Source: Nocardia abscessus (GTDB lineage: Bacteria > Actinomycetota > Actinomycetes > Mycobacteriales > Mycobacteriaceae). Taken from it: 64,000 nt of DNA. Below, piece after piece: positions 50,046 through 59,243 of the stretch. The notes under the pieces were generated by a model. It saw nothing but the letters and a program-made list of their open reading frames with translations, was not told the origin of the DNA and did no database searches. The stretch is taken from assembly GCF_015477775.1 (NCBI RefSeq), contig NZ_JADLQO010000003.1, forward strand, positions 62,001-126,000, written 5' to 3'. Position numbers and translations under genes: made by a program. How positions within the stretch are numbered: position 1 is the first letter of the stretch; each line of letters opens with the position of its first letter.

Positions 50046-50429
50046 GATCGGTCAAGCGATTTCGATCTGTGAACCGTCAATCGTCCATCGGTGCAACATT
50101 GCCTGCGCAAGTCGACCTCGGCGGCGCCGCCGTCGACCGCTCCGGCGACGACCTCGAAGGAGCGGGCGTCGAGGGCGGTGCACCCCAGCTCGGCGAGGCT
50201 GGCGAACCGGTAGTCGCTACCGGCCTCGCGCATCGCGTTGTCGAGGTCTTCGCGTGTGTCGTAGATCGTGGACGATACCGCCCATAATGTTTCGTGGCTA
50301 TCACATAGTTGATGCCGCACGCGTGCACCCGGCCACCTCCCGATATCGCGTCGGGAGGGCAGATGTCCGGGACGATGCGGGTGAACGAGGAGCGGCGGGA
50401 ACGTGGGTTCGACGAGACAAGGGGCGGGT
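50046..50429. other. Intergenic region with a possible gene remnant
   Basis: About 380 bases between divergent genes. It contains the minus-strand remnant at 50085-50300; the rest shows no gene, repeat or strong hairpin. The promoters of the secreted hydrolase and the unidentified gene must lie here. Confidence 0.4.
50085..50300 (-). pseudogene. Remnant of a small protein gene
   Basis: The minus-strand frame reads AVSSTIYDTREDLDNAMREA, GSDYRFASLAELGCTALDAR and SFEVVAGAVDGGAAEVDL, which has the composition of a real alpha/beta protein rather than a shadow. No in-frame start with ribosome site exists, and the frame runs on into the signal region of the next gene. An out-of-frame ATG at 50328 (MHACGINYVIATKHYGRY) could be the original N-terminus, shifted by an indel. 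Family not identified. Confidence 0.35.
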
Positions 50430-51476
50430 ATGCGGGCGGTGCATTTCGTCGGAAGTTTTCCGGCTGAGAGCACGGACGTCGCGATGCGGGCCATGCTGGA
50501 CTGTGCGGGTGCGCGCCTGCGTACCCTCCCGACCGGGGAGACCGGGCGCTACGAGTTCTATATCCAGCCGATCATCGAAGACCTGGTCACCCAAGGTGTC
50601 CTGGCGGTGAAGAAGCCGGGCACGTGGCACTCGAGCCGGAATCGGACGATCCATCGCGTCGCGCGTGGCACCGAATTATCCGGTGCCGCGATGGATCTCG
50701 GATATCTCCGGGAGGCCGAGGAGGCGTTGCCGATCTTCCGCGAGCTGCGCGGGGACCGCGAGCTTCCCGGGCTTGCGCTCCAGATCGGGATGCCGACCGA
50801 CTTCACGTTGACGTTCATCGCCATGGGAGCGTCCGGAGTGCGTCGGCATCGCCGAGCGTTCATCGACGCCACCGTGCGTGACATCACGGCCATTCGCGAG
50901 CTGGCAGGCGACGATGTCGTCGTGCAGCTCGAGGCCACGGCGGAACTGGTGCTCATGGCGAAGACGCAACCGCTGCACCGGTTGGTCGATCGAGCGCTGG
51001 GACTGGGCGCGGGGATCGCCGCACTGGCCGCGGCCGCGCCGGAGGGAACCCGTTTCGGGGTGCATCTGTGCCTCGGCAGTCTGCGCAACAAAGCCCGGGG
51101 CAGGATGCGAACTGCCCGGCCGCTGGTCGATCTGGCGAATTCCGTCGTCCGGCATTGGCCGCGTGGACGCATTCTGGAATACGTGCACGGCCCCGTCGCG
51201 GCGGGCGATAGACCCCCGTCGCCGAAGGTCCAGTTCTATGCGCCACTCGCGGGGCTGACGCTCGGGGCGGGCACGGATTTCTATGCGGGGTTGGTGCACG
51301 ACGTTCCCACCGAGGCACAGCAGTTGGAGACGTTGCGGCTGATCGAGAACGCGCTGGGCCGTCCGGTCGATGGAGTCGCCTGTGCGTGCGGCTTGGGTCG
51401 CCGTTCCCGCTCGGTGGCGGATGAGCTCATGGCCCGAGCCGAGGTGCTCGCGACGGGCGGGGCACCCGGCCGGTGA
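50430..51476 (+). CDS. Unidentified protein, possibly MetE/UROD-like TIM barrel
   Basis: 348 residues from ATG 50430; no signal peptide or membrane segment. The opening MRAVHFVGSFPAESTDVAMR resembles the G-S-(F/L)-P start of cobalamin-independent methionine synthase or uroporphyrinogen-decarboxylase-type barrels. LPTGETGRYEFYIQPIIEDL, VVVQLEATAELVLMA and FGVHLCLGSLRNKARGRM followed by LVDLANSVVRHWPRGRILEY and VDGVACACGLGRRS fit strand-helix alternation of that fold. The Cys-rich end (VACACGLGRRS) could hold a metal. This is a structural guess; I cannot assign a reaction. Confidence 0.55.
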   Translation: MRAVHFVGSFPAESTDVAMRAMLDCAGARLRTLPTGETGRYEFYIQPIIEDLVTQGVLAVKKPGTWHSSRNRTIHRVARGTELSGAAMDLGYLREAEEALPIFRELRGDRELPGLALQIGMPTDFTLTFIAMGASGVRRHRRAFIDATVRDITAIRELAGDDVVVQLEATAELVLMAKTQPLHRLVDRALGLGAGIAALAAAAPEGTRFGVHLCLGSLRNKARGRMRTARPLVDLANSVVRHWPRGRILEYVHGPVAAGDRPPSPKVQFYAPLAGLTLGAGTDFYAGLVHDVPTEAQQLETLRLIENALGRPVDGVACACGLGRRSRSVADELMARAEVLATGGAPGR

Positions 51477-51621
51477 GTGCGCGCCGCCGGGCCCGCCGCC
51501 GGCATCGAAAGAATTCTTCCGCAAGATCATTCGATGCTTTGCGCTTCCCACGAAGAGAAAATCGCGGCAAACGGAACTGGCAAATCGTTAGGATCCTGAT
51601 CGGCGGGATCGGGAAGGTACG

Positions 51622-52431
51622 GTGTCCGACATGGAGCGAGCACCGCGGGGCGTCGATCCGAACGTGCCGAATTCCGCCCGGGTATACGACTATCTGCTGG
51701 GCGGCAAAGACAACTACGAGGTGGACCGGGCGGTCGCGCATCGAATGCTGTCCATCGCCCCGGATACCCGGACCTTGGCCTGGTTCAGTCGCAAGTTCCT
51801 GGTGAACGCGGTCCAGCTCGCCGCGGAGGCGGGGATCCGGCAATTCATCGATCTCGGAGCGGGAATCCCGACTTCGCCCAACGTGCACGAGATCGCGCAC
51901 AAGATCGATCCGTCGGCGCGGGTGGTGTACCTCGATTTCGACCCGGTCGTCTACGCGCACTGCAATGCCCTGCTGGCGCACGCGGACGGTGTGACGGCGA
52001 TGCTGGGCGACGTCCGCCGTCCGGACGACATCCTCGACCGGCTGAAGGGCGGGGGGTTGATCGACTTCGACGAACCGGTCGCGATCACGCTCGTCGGGGT
52101 GCTGCACTTCGTGATGGACGACGAACAACCGGCCGAGATCGTCGCCCGATTGGGTGCGGCCATGGCGCCGGGGAGCTATCTGGCGTTCACGCACGGCTCC
52201 GACAGCAGCGATCCGGACTTCATCTCCCAGTCGTCGTCGGACACGGCGAAATCCTCGGCGCAGGTCGTCTACCGATCCGCGGCCGCGGTCGAGTCGTTCT
52301 TCGAGGGCTTCGATCTGATGGATCCGGGCGTGGTTCCCCTGCAACGGTGGCTCGGCGACGACCTTCCGGACACCGGGTTGGTGCTGCTGGGCGGGGTGGC
52401 CCGCAAGCCCGCGAAGGCACCTGCCCACTAA
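51622..52431 (+). CDS. Methyltransf_19 (DUF574) SAM-dependent methyltransferase
   Basis: 269 residues from GTG 51622, with GGAAGG four to five bases upstream. The family signature is very clear: GVDPNVPNSARVYDYLLGGK then DNYEVDRAVA, the SAM motif IRQFIDLGAGIPTSPNVHEI, VVYLDFDPVVYAHCNALLA and LVGVLHFVMDDEQPAEIVAR. Large numbers of paralogues occur in actinomycetes; their methyl acceptors are unknown. The upstream gap contains an A/T-rich stretch (51505-51600) likely with its promoter. Cytosolic. Confidence 0.88.
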   Translation: MSDMERAPRGVDPNVPNSARVYDYLLGGKDNYEVDRAVAHRMLSIAPDTRTLAWFSRKFLVNAVQLAAEAGIRQFIDLGAGIPTSPNVHEIAHKIDPSARVVYLDFDPVVYAHCNALLAHADGVTAMLGDVRRPDDILDRLKGGGLIDFDEPVAITLVGVLHFVMDDEQPAEIVARLGAAMAPGSYLAFTHGSDSSDPDFISQSSSDTAKSSAQVVYRSAAAVESFFEGFDLMDPGVVPLQRWLGDDLPDTGLVLLGGVARKPAKAPAH

Positions 52432-52440
52432 GGTCGGCGT

Positions 52441-52881
52441 ATGTCCGAAATCTCCACTCTCGCAGACCGGCTCGCCATCATCGATGTGATCACCAAGTTG
52501 TTCGTGTACACCGATCAGAAGCGCTGGGAAGGGCTGTCGTCCGAGGTCTTCACGCCGACCGTGGATTTCGACGGCGGGTTCGGCGGCCCGGTGGGGGAGC
52601 GGGCCGCGGCCGACATCATCGCGGATTGGCGCACCGGGCTCGCCGACTTCGACGAGGTGCACCACCAGTCCGGCAACCACCTGATCGATCTGGACGGCGA
52701 CACGGCGCGCGTGCACGCGGACGCGATCGCGGTGCACGTCAAGAACGCCGCACTCGAGGGCAAGACCCGCACTTTCGTCGGCAGCTACGCCCTCGGCGTC
52801 GTACGCACCGCCGACGGGTGGCGGGTCGACCGGTTCCATTACCACCTCAAAGTGATCGACGGCAACGCCGACCTGGTCTGA
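52441..52881 (+). CDS. NTF2-like (SnoaL_4) protein
   Basis: 146 residues from ATG 52441, ten bases after the methyltransferase gene, so probably the same operon. The cone-like alpha+beta fold of SnoaL/NTF2 is indicated by LADRLAIIDVITKLFVYTDQ, WEGLSSEVFTPTVDFDGGFG, HHQSGNHLIDLDGDTARVHA and the C-terminal strands VGSYALGVVRTADGWRVDRF followed by HYHLKVIDGN. Members are small ligand-binding proteins or cyclases, isomerases and dehydratases. No catalytic residue set can be singled out. Confidence 0.78.
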   Translation: MSEISTLADRLAIIDVITKLFVYTDQKRWEGLSSEVFTPTVDFDGGFGGPVGERAAADIIADWRTGLADFDEVHHQSGNHLIDLDGDTARVHADAIAVHVKNAALEGKTRTFVGSYALGVVRTADGWRVDRFHYHLKVIDGNADLV

Positions 52882-53010
52882 GTCCGGTGCGGGCGGGGAT
52901 CGTTCGTGACCCGGATCGCCACGCGCGCAACCGCTTCGCGAGCCGCTAGGTCGTCGGCGGCGGCGGTGTCGTGATGATCGGTCGCGCCGCGGCGTCCCGG
53001 CGAGCGATCG

Positions 53011-54582
53011 TCACGGCGTCGTCGTCGGTTGTTTTCCGGCTGCGGTGCAGCGGGTTTCGCGTCCACGGGGTTTCGCGTCCACGCGGGCGCGTCCCGGCGC
53101 CCACACGCCGATGAGGATCGCGGCGACGAAGGTGAGAATGCCCAGCGCGAGCGCGGACTGCTGGGCGCCGTAGACGAAGGCCGACTCGGCGAGGTCGGCC
53201 AAGGGCGCGGCCTGCGGGCCCACCCGGTCGGTGACCTGCAGCGCCGCGGCCAGCGAGTCGCCGACCGGTTCGCGGATCTGGTCGGGCACCTGCGGCAGGA
53301 CGGGCGCGATGCGGGCGCTGTACCCGGCGGCCAGGATGCTGCCCGCGATGGCGATGCCCACCGCCGCACCGACTTCGCGCGCCGCGTCGTTCACCGCGGC
53401 GGCGACGCTGTGCTTCTCCGCCGGGGTGCCCGCGATGATCGCGGCGGTAGCGGGTGCGGTGCACAGGCCGGTGCCGCTGCTCATGATCAGCATCGGCCAG
53501 AGCAGGTCGAGGTAGGTGCTGTCGACGTCGAGGCCGGACAGCGCGACGAGCGCGATCCCGATGAGCATCAGCCCCCCGGCGATCGGCAGTCGCAGTCCGA
53601 CTCGTTCCGCCAGCCGGGGCGCCACCGCGGAGATCGCCACCATCGGCACGACCATCGGCGCCATCGCCAGCGCCGACATCAGCGGCCGGTATCCGAGGAT
53701 GAGCTGGAGGAACTGGACCAGCAGCAGGAAGGTCCCGAAGCACACGAGGAACTGCAGGGTCACCGATGCGGTGCCGGAGCCGAAACCGCGATGGGCGAAC
53801 AGGCGCACATCCAGCAGGGGGTGCGCCACCCGCGTCTCGACCACCAGGAACGCCACCGCCGCCAGCACCGCCGCGACCGCCGTGCCGATCACCACCGGAT
53901 CCAGCCATCCGCGCTCGGGCGCCGCGATCGCCGCCACCACCAGCGATCCGACGGCCGCGGCCGAGGTGACCGAGCCCCACAGGTCGATTCGGGGACGAGC
54001 CCGGTCGACCGACTCCGGCAGCGTGCAACCCGCGATCGTCAGGAGCAGGCCCGCGACGGACATGGCGAGAAAGATCGACACCCACGACCACAGCTCCAGC
54101 AGCAGGCCCGACCCGAGGATGCCGAGCACCGCGCCCGCACCCGCGACGCCCGCCCACAGCCCGACGGCGTTGCCCCGGCGTGAATCGGGAAACCCCGCGG
54201 TGATCAGCGACAGCGTCGAGGGCATGACGAGGGCCGCGCCCACTCCGGCCACCGTCCGGCCCGCGATCAGCCAGCCGGGAGTGTCGAGCAGCACGGGCGT
54301 CGCGGAGGCAGCCGCGAACACCAATAGCCCGATGATCAGCACGGCGCGCCGCCCGTACCGGTCGCCGAGCGCGCCCGCGGGGAGAACCAGGCAGGCCAGC
54401 GCCAGGGTGTACCCGTCGACGACCCAGGTGAGCTGCTGCTGACTGGCGCCGGTCGCGGCGGCGATCTGCGGCAGTGCGGTGTACAAGGCCGCCATCGACG
54501 CGATGACCAGGGCAACGGTGGCACAGGAGATCACCAGCATCCACCGCTGAGCGGCTGACAAACGGGTCGTGGTGGACTCCAT
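53011..54582 (-). CDS. DHA2-type MFS drug/proton antiporter
   Basis: 523 residues from ATG 54582, about 14 membrane helices. Motif A is GALGDRYGRRAVLIIGLLVF (71-90), and TWVVDGYTLALACLVLPAGA and AGRTVAGVGAALVMPSTLSL (antiporter-type region) match QacA/EmrB-like 14-helix exporters. It should expel hydrophobic toxins in exchange for protons. The divergent neighbour is a TetR regulator with palindromes in the shared 103-base promoter region, the usual repressor-pump pair. The charged C-terminal tail is cytoplasmic. Confidence 0.9.
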   Translation of the reverse strand: MESTTTRLSAAQRWMLVISCATVALVIASMAALYTALPQIAAATGASQQQLTWVVDGYTLALACLVLPAGALGDRYGRRAVLIIGLLVFAAASATPVLLDTPGWLIAGRTVAGVGAALVMPSTLSLITAGFPDSRRGNAVGLWAGVAGAGAVLGILGSGLLLELWSWVSIFLAMSVAGLLLTIAGCTLPESVDRARPRIDLWGSVTSAAAVGSLVVAAIAAPERGWLDPVVIGTAVAAVLAAVAFLVVETRVAHPLLDVRLFAHRGFGSGTASVTLQFLVCFGTFLLLVQFLQLILGYRPLMSALAMAPMVVPMVAISAVAPRLAERVGLRLPIAGGLMLIGIALVALSGLDVDSTYLDLLWPMLIMSSGTGLCTAPATAAIIAGTPAEKHSVAAAVNDAAREVGAAVGIAIAGSILAAGYSARIAPVLPQVPDQIREPVGDSLAAALQVTDRVGPQAAPLADLAESAFVYGAQQSALALGILTFVAAILIGVWAPGRARVDAKPRGRETRCTAAGKQPTTTP

Positions 54583-54606
54583 GGCGCCTCCCGGCAGAAC
54601 AGAACT

Positions 54607-54640
54607 GTCAGTATCGCTACGCTACTATCAGTAGCATAAG
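54607..54640. promoter_or_regulatory. Operator-like palindrome between MFS exporter and TetR genes
   Basis: GCTACT-ATC-AGTAGC (54621-54635) is an exact inverted repeat, preceded by the similar segment CTGTCAGTATCGCTACGCTA (54605-54624). It lies 50 bases from the TetR start and 38 from the exporter start and is the likely TetR-family operator. Confidence 0.6.
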
Positions 54641-54685
54641 TCGACCGGGTGGCGATAGACGTCCCGGAGGAGGAACGTTCGATTC

Positions 54686-55360
54686 ATGACCGGTGCTGTC
54701 CAACCGACCCCGCGCCCCCTCGCTCCCGACGAGGATGTCGACCCGCGCAAGCTGCGCTCCCGCGCCAGACTGCTCGACGCCGCGACCGCTCTGCTCAGAA
54801 CCGGTGGGCTGGAAGCGGTTACCGTCGAGGCGGTCACCGCCATGTCGAAGGTCGCGCGCACCACGCTGTACCGGCATTTCGACAACGCCATGCAGTTGCG
54901 CGCCGCGACGCTGGAGCGCCTGCTTCCTCCGGTCATCGAGGCGCCACCCGCAGGCCCGCTCCGCGAGCGGCTGACCGAATTGCTCAGCAGGCAGGCGGCG
55001 GTGGTCAACGAGGCGCCGCTGCAAATTTCCACGCTGGCGTGGCTGGCCACCGGCGAACGTGGCGAACCCGGCGCGGGCCCCGCCTTCACCTCGCTGCGGC
55101 AGCGGTTGATCGAGCAGTACCGCGAGCCGTTCGACCAGCTGTTCGGTGATCCGCAAGTGCGTGCGCAGCTCGGCGAATTCGATGTGACGCTCGCGCTGAT
55201 CCAGCTCGTCGGCCCGATCGTGTTCGCCAGGCTGGTCGGCTTCCCACCCGCCACGGCGGCCGACTGCGCGCGGCTCGTCGACGACTTCTTGGCCGCCCGG
55301 GCCTGCGACCGTGAACGCCGTACCGGACACACGAGCGAGGGCGATCACAGCGGCAGGTAG
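54686..55360 (+). CDS. TetR-family repressor
   Basis: 224 residues from ATG 54686, with GGAGGAGG-type purines about 17 bases upstream. The N-terminal HTH (LRSRARLLDAATALLRTGGL, VTVEAVTAMSKVARTTLYRH, FDNAMQLRAATLERLL) is complete; the C-terminal half is a ligand-binding helical domain. It probably represses the divergent exporter and itself by binding the palindrome between them, and releases DNA when it binds a pump substrate. The last codons reach into the region of the cobalamin riboswitch, so cobN transcription starts inside or just after this gene. Confidence 0.88.
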   Translation: MTGAVQPTPRPLAPDEDVDPRKLRSRARLLDAATALLRTGGLEAVTVEAVTAMSKVARTTLYRHFDNAMQLRAATLERLLPPVIEAPPAGPLRERLTELLSRQAAVVNEAPLQISTLAWLATGERGEPGAGPAFTSLRQRLIEQYREPFDQLFGDPQVRAQLGEFDVTLALIQLVGPIVFARLVGFPPATAADCARLVDDFLAARACDRERRTGHTSEGDHSGR

Positions 55361-55465
55361 GCTCGGCGTGCTCGGCGGACGACGAGGAAACCGGTGGAAG
55401 TCCGGTGCGGTCGCGCCACTGTAGAAAGCCAGACCCTCCCCGGCGAGCAGCGAACCCCCCGATGG
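55356..55465 (+). ncRNA. Cobalamin (AdoCbl) riboswitch upstream of cobN
   Basis: The core GAGGAAACCGGTGGAAGTCC (55383-55402), followed by GGTGCGGTCGCGCCACTGT and then AGCCAGACCCTCC, matches the B12-element consensus, including the conserved GCCACTG and B12-box regions. The element occupies nearly the whole gap between tetR and cobN. The ribosome site of cobN (GAGGAAGG, 55477-55484) follows, so binding of adenosylcobalamin could sequester it. Exact ends are approximate. Confidence 0.9.
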
Positions 55466-55493
55466 GCGCGTCACCCGAGGAAGGCTGCCACCC

Positions 55494-58400
55494 GTGATTG
55501 TGCTGTTGTCCACGTCCGACACCGATCTGCTCAGTGCCCGCGCCAGCGGCGCCGACTACCGCTGGGGCAACCCGGCTCGCCTGCTGGTCGAGGACCTGCC
55601 CGGCCTGCTCGACGGCGCCGACCTGGTGATCGTGCGCATCCTCGGGGGTAAGCGGGCCTGGGAGGACGGCCTGGAGGCGCTGCGCGCGAGCGGTATTGCG
55701 CTGGTCGCGCTCGGTGGCGAGATCGCCCCGGACGCCGAACTGATGGAATGCTCCACCGTTCCGGGCGGCGTCGCGGCCGACGCGCACAACTACCTCGCCG
55801 CCGGTGGCCCGGAGAACCTGCGCCAGCTGCACAATTTCCTGTCCGACACCGTGCTGCTGACCGGTCACGGTTTCGAGCCGCCGATTCAGCTGCCCACCTG
55901 GGGCGAGCTGGACCGGGCCGCCGCCACGGAGGCGGCCGACGGGCCGACCGTCGCGGTGATCTACTACCGCGCACAGCATCTAGCCGGTAACACCGCCTAT
56001 GTCGACGCCCTGTGCACCGCCATCGAACAGGCGGGCGCACGGGCGCTGCCGCTGTACTGCGCGTCGCTGCGCACCGCCGAACCCGAGCTGATCGCCACCC
56101 TGCGCCGAGCCGACGCCCTGGTGGTGACGGTGCTGGCCGCGGGCGGCACCAAGCCCGCCACCGCCTCCGCGGGCGGCGAGGACGAGGCATGGGATGTCGG
56201 CGCGCTCGCCGACCTGGACGTGCCGATTCTGCAAGGGCTGTGCCTGACCACCGGCCGTGCCCAATGGCAGGCCAACGACGACGGGCTGTCTCCGCTGGAT
56301 GTCGCGACCCAGGTCGCGGTGCCGGAATTCGACGGACGGATCATCACGGTCCCGTTCTCGTTCAAGGAATTCGACGCCGACGGCCTGTCCACCTACGTCC
56401 CCGATCCCGAGCGCGCGGCCCGCGTCGCCGGTATCGCGACACGCTATGCGCGGCTGCGCCACATTCCCGCCGCGCGCAAGCGGGTCGCCGTCATGCTGTC
56501 GGCCTACCCGACCAAGCACGCCCGCATCGGCAACGCCGTCGGCCTGGACACCCCGGCCAGCGCCATTCGTCTGCTCACCGAAATGCGCTCCGCCGGTTAC
56601 CATCTCGGTGGCCCCGGCGAGATTCCCGGCTTGGACGAACAGGACGGTGACGCCCTCATCCACGCGCTGATCGCGGCGGGCGGCCAAGACCCCGACTGGC
56701 TGACCTCCGAACAGCTGGAGGGCAACCCGATCCGCATCGGCGCCGCGACCTACACGGCCTGGTTCGACACCCTGCCAGGGGATCTGCGTGCCGCCGTGGT
56801 GCAAGCGTGGGGTCCGCCGCCGGGCGAACTCTACGTCGACCGCTCGTCCGATCCGGACGGTGAGATCGTCATCGCCGCGCTGCGTTTCGGAAATGTCGTG
56901 CTCATGGTCCAGCCGCCGCGCGGTTTCGGCGAGAACCCCGTCGCGATCTACCACGACCCCGACCTGCCGCCCAGCCACCACTACCTCGCGGCCTACCGAT
57001 GGCTCAGCGCGCCTGAGGGCTTCGGAGCCGACGCGATGGTGCACCTGGGCAAGCACGGCAACCTGGAATGGCTGCCCGGCAAGACGCTCGGCATGTCGGC
57101 CTCCTGCGGCACCGACGCCGCCCTCGGCGACCTGCCGCTGATCTACCCGTTCCTGGTGAACGACCCGGGCGAGGGCACGCAGGCCAAGCGTCGCGCGCAC
57201 GCCACCCTCGTCGATCACCTGATCCCGCCGATGGCTCGCGCCGAGAGCTACGGCGACATCTCGCGTCTGGAGCAGCTGCTCGACGAGCACGCCAACATCT
57301 CCGCGCTCGATCCGGCCAAGCTTCCCGCCATCCGCCAGCAGATCTGGACGCTGATGCGCGCCGCGAAGATGGACCACGACCTCGGCCTCGCCGAGCGCCC
57401 GGACGAGGATTCGTTCGACGACATGCTCCTGCACGTCGACGGCTGGCTGTGCGAGATCAAGGACGTGCAGATCCGCGACGGCCTGCACGTGCTCGGTCAG
57501 GCGCCCGTGGGGGAGAGCGAACTGGACCTGGTGCTGGCCATGCTCCGCGCGCGTCAGCTGTGGGGCGGTGAGCGCAGCGTGCCCGGCCTGCGCGAAGCCC
57601 TCGGCCTGGACGAATCGGGCGGTGAGGCGCGCGAGCGCGTCGATGCGGTGGAAGAACGCGCCCGGGCGCTCGTCGCGGCGTTGCAGGCGGCGGATTGGTC
57701 GGCGGACGCGGTCGACGGTCTCACCGACAACGCGGAGGTCCAGCAGGTGCTGCGATTCGCCGCGCGCGAGGTGGTGCCGCGCCTGCGGCAGACCGGCGTC
57801 GAGATCGACCGGGTGCTGCACGCGCTCGACGGCGGGTTCATCCCGGCCGGGCCGAGCGGCTCGCCCTTGCGCGGCCTGATCAACGTCCTGCCGACCGGAC
57901 GCAACTTCTATTCGGTCGACCCGAAGGCGGTGCCGTCCCGCCTGGCCTGGGAGACCGGCCAGGCCATGGCGGAATCCCTGCTCGACCGCTACCGCGCCGA
58001 CCATGACGAGTACCCGCGGTCGGTGGGTCTGTCGATCTGGGGCACCTCCGCCATGCGCACCTCGGGCGACGACATCGCCGAAGTCCTCGCGCTGCTGGGC
58101 GTGCGGCCGGTCTGGGACGAGGCGAGCCGCCGGGTCCGCACGCTCGAAGTGATCTCGCTCGAGGAGCTGGGCCGCCCCCGCATCGATGTCACGGTGCGCA
58201 TCAGCGGCTTCTTCCGCGACGCGTTCCCGCATGTCCTCGCCCTGCTGGACGACGCGGTTCGCCTGGTCGCCGACCTGGACGAGCCGGCCGAAGCCAACTA
58301 TGTACGCGCGCACGCCCTCGCGGATCTCGCCGAGCACGGCGACCAGCGCCGCGCCACCACCCGTATCTTCGGCTCGAAGCCGGGCACCTACGGGGCGGGG

Positions 58401-59072
58401 CTGTTGCAGCTGATCGATGCGAAGAGCTGGCGTACCGACGACGACCTCGCCCAGGTGTACACCACCTGGGGCGGCTACGCCTATGGGCGTGATCTCGACG
58501 GTGCGCCCGCCGCCGAGGACATGCGCGGCGCGTATCGCCGAATCGCGGTGGCCGCCAAGAACACCGACACTCGCGAGCACGACATCGCCGACTCCGACGA
58601 CTATTTCCAGTTCCACGGCGGCATGGTGGCCACGGTGCGTGCGCTGACCGGCAAGAATCCGGAGGCCTACATCGGCGACAGCACCCGTCCGGACGCGGTG
58701 CGCACCCGGACGCTGTCGGAGGAGACGGCGCGGGTGTTCCGTGCTCGCGTGGTGAACCCCCGTTGGCTAGAGGCCATGCGCAGGCACGGCTACAAGGGCG
58801 CGTTCGAGATGGCGGCGACCGTCGACTACTTGTTCGGCTACGACGCCACCACCAACGTGGTGGCCGACTGGATGTACGAGAAGCTCACCGAGAGCTATGT
58901 TTTCGACGACGTGAACCGGAAGTTCATGGAGCAGTCCAATCCCTGGGCGCTGCACGGTATTGCCGAGCGGCTGCTGGAGGCGGCCGAGCGGAAACTGTGG
59001 GAACATCCCGAACAGGACACACTCGACCGGCTGCGTCAGGTCTATCTGGAGGCCGAAGGCGAGCTGGAGTAG
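55494..59072 (+). CDS. cobN: CobN, cobaltochelatase large subunit
   Basis: 1192 residues from GTG 55494, nine bases after GAGGAAGG. It is the large ATP-dependent subunit that inserts Co2+ into hydrogenobyrinate a,c-diamide, together with CobS and CobT (not in the window). Family blocks: MVHLGKHGNLEWLPGKTLGM, GDLPLIYPFLVNDPGEGTQA, RAHATLVDHLIPPMARAESY, NFYSVDPKAVPSRLAWETGQ, IWGTSAMRTSGDDIAEVLAL, and the C-terminal KFMEQSNPWALHGIAERLLE. Full length for the family. It is directly controlled by the upstream cobalamin riboswitch, while the other cob genes lie 7-15 kb away. Confidence 0.96.
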   Translation: MIVLLSTSDTDLLSARASGADYRWGNPARLLVEDLPGLLDGADLVIVRILGGKRAWEDGLEALRASGIALVALGGEIAPDAELMECSTVPGGVAADAHNYLAAGGPENLRQLHNFLSDTVLLTGHGFEPPIQLPTWGELDRAAATEAADGPTVAVIYYRAQHLAGNTAYVDALCTAIEQAGARALPLYCASLRTAEPELIATLRRADALVVTVLAAGGTKPATASAGGEDEAWDVGALADLDVPILQGLCLTTGRAQWQANDDGLSPLDVATQVAVPEFDGRIITVPFSFKEFDADGLSTYVPDPERAARVAGIATRYARLRHIPAARKRVAVMLSAYPTKHARIGNAVGLDTPASAIRLLTEMRSAGYHLGGPGEIPGLDEQDGDALIHALIAAGGQDPDWLTSEQLEGNPIRIGAATYTAWFDTLPGDLRAAVVQAWGPPPGELYVDRSSDPDGEIVIAALRFGNVVLMVQPPRGFGENPVAIYHDPDLPPSHHYLAAYRWLSAPEGFGADAMVHLGKHGNLEWLPGKTLGMSASCGTDAALGDLPLIYPFLVNDPGEGTQAKRRAHATLVDHLIPPMARAESYGDISRLEQLLDEHANISALDPAKLPAIRQQIWTLMRAAKMDHDLGLAERPDEDSFDDMLLHVDGWLCEIKDVQIRDGLHVLGQAPVGESELDLVLAMLRARQLWGGERSVPGLREALGLDESGGEARERVDAVEERARALVAALQAADWSADAVDGLTDNAEVQQVLRFAAREVVPRLRQTGVEIDRVLHALDGGFIPAGPSGSPLRGLINVLPTGRNFYSVDPKAVPSRLAWETGQAMAESLLDRYRADHDEYPRSVGLSIWGTSAMRTSGDDIAEVLALLGVRPVWDEASRRVRTLEVISLEELGRPRIDVTVRISGFFRDAFPHVLALLDDAVRLVADLDEPAEANYVRAHALADLAEHGDQRRATTRIFGSKPGTYGAGLLQLIDAKSWRTDDDLAQVYTTWGGYAYGRDLDGAPAAEDMRGAYRRIAVAAKNTDTREHDIADSDDYFQFHGGMVATVRALTGKNPEAYIGDSTRPDAVRTRTLSEETARVFRARVVNPRWLEAMRRHGYKGAFEMAATVDYLFGYDATTNVVADWMYEKLTESYVFDDVNRKFMEQSNPWALHGIAERLLEAAERKLWEHPEQDTLDRLRQVYLEAEGELE

Positions 59073-59173
59073 CCGGAGCCGCCTTTTCCCATCTCCCGGT
59101 GGTCATCGGAACACACTGGCGGGCAAGACATTTCGGGCATTCACTACTGCCGGAAATGGTGATGCGTAGCATC

Positions 59174-59179
59174 TATAAT
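59174..59179 (+). promoter_or_regulatory. TATAAT -10 box of secreted protein B
   Basis: A perfect TATAAT (59174-59179) lies 65 bases before ATG 59244, followed by a purine as likely transcript start. The -35 region has no clear TTGACA. The exact consensus -10 is unusual in this GC-rich sequence and suggests strong expression. Confidence 0.5.
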
Positions 59180-59243
59180 CGCTAGTGATTCACGGCTGTA
59201 CCCAGGTAACGACAGATCGAATCTGCTGAGGATGGGAAGGCTC

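Noticed and set aside
55980..58616. 878-codon open frame opposite cobN
   Set aside because: Typical high-GC antisense frame; composition is unlike any protein and cobN is certain.
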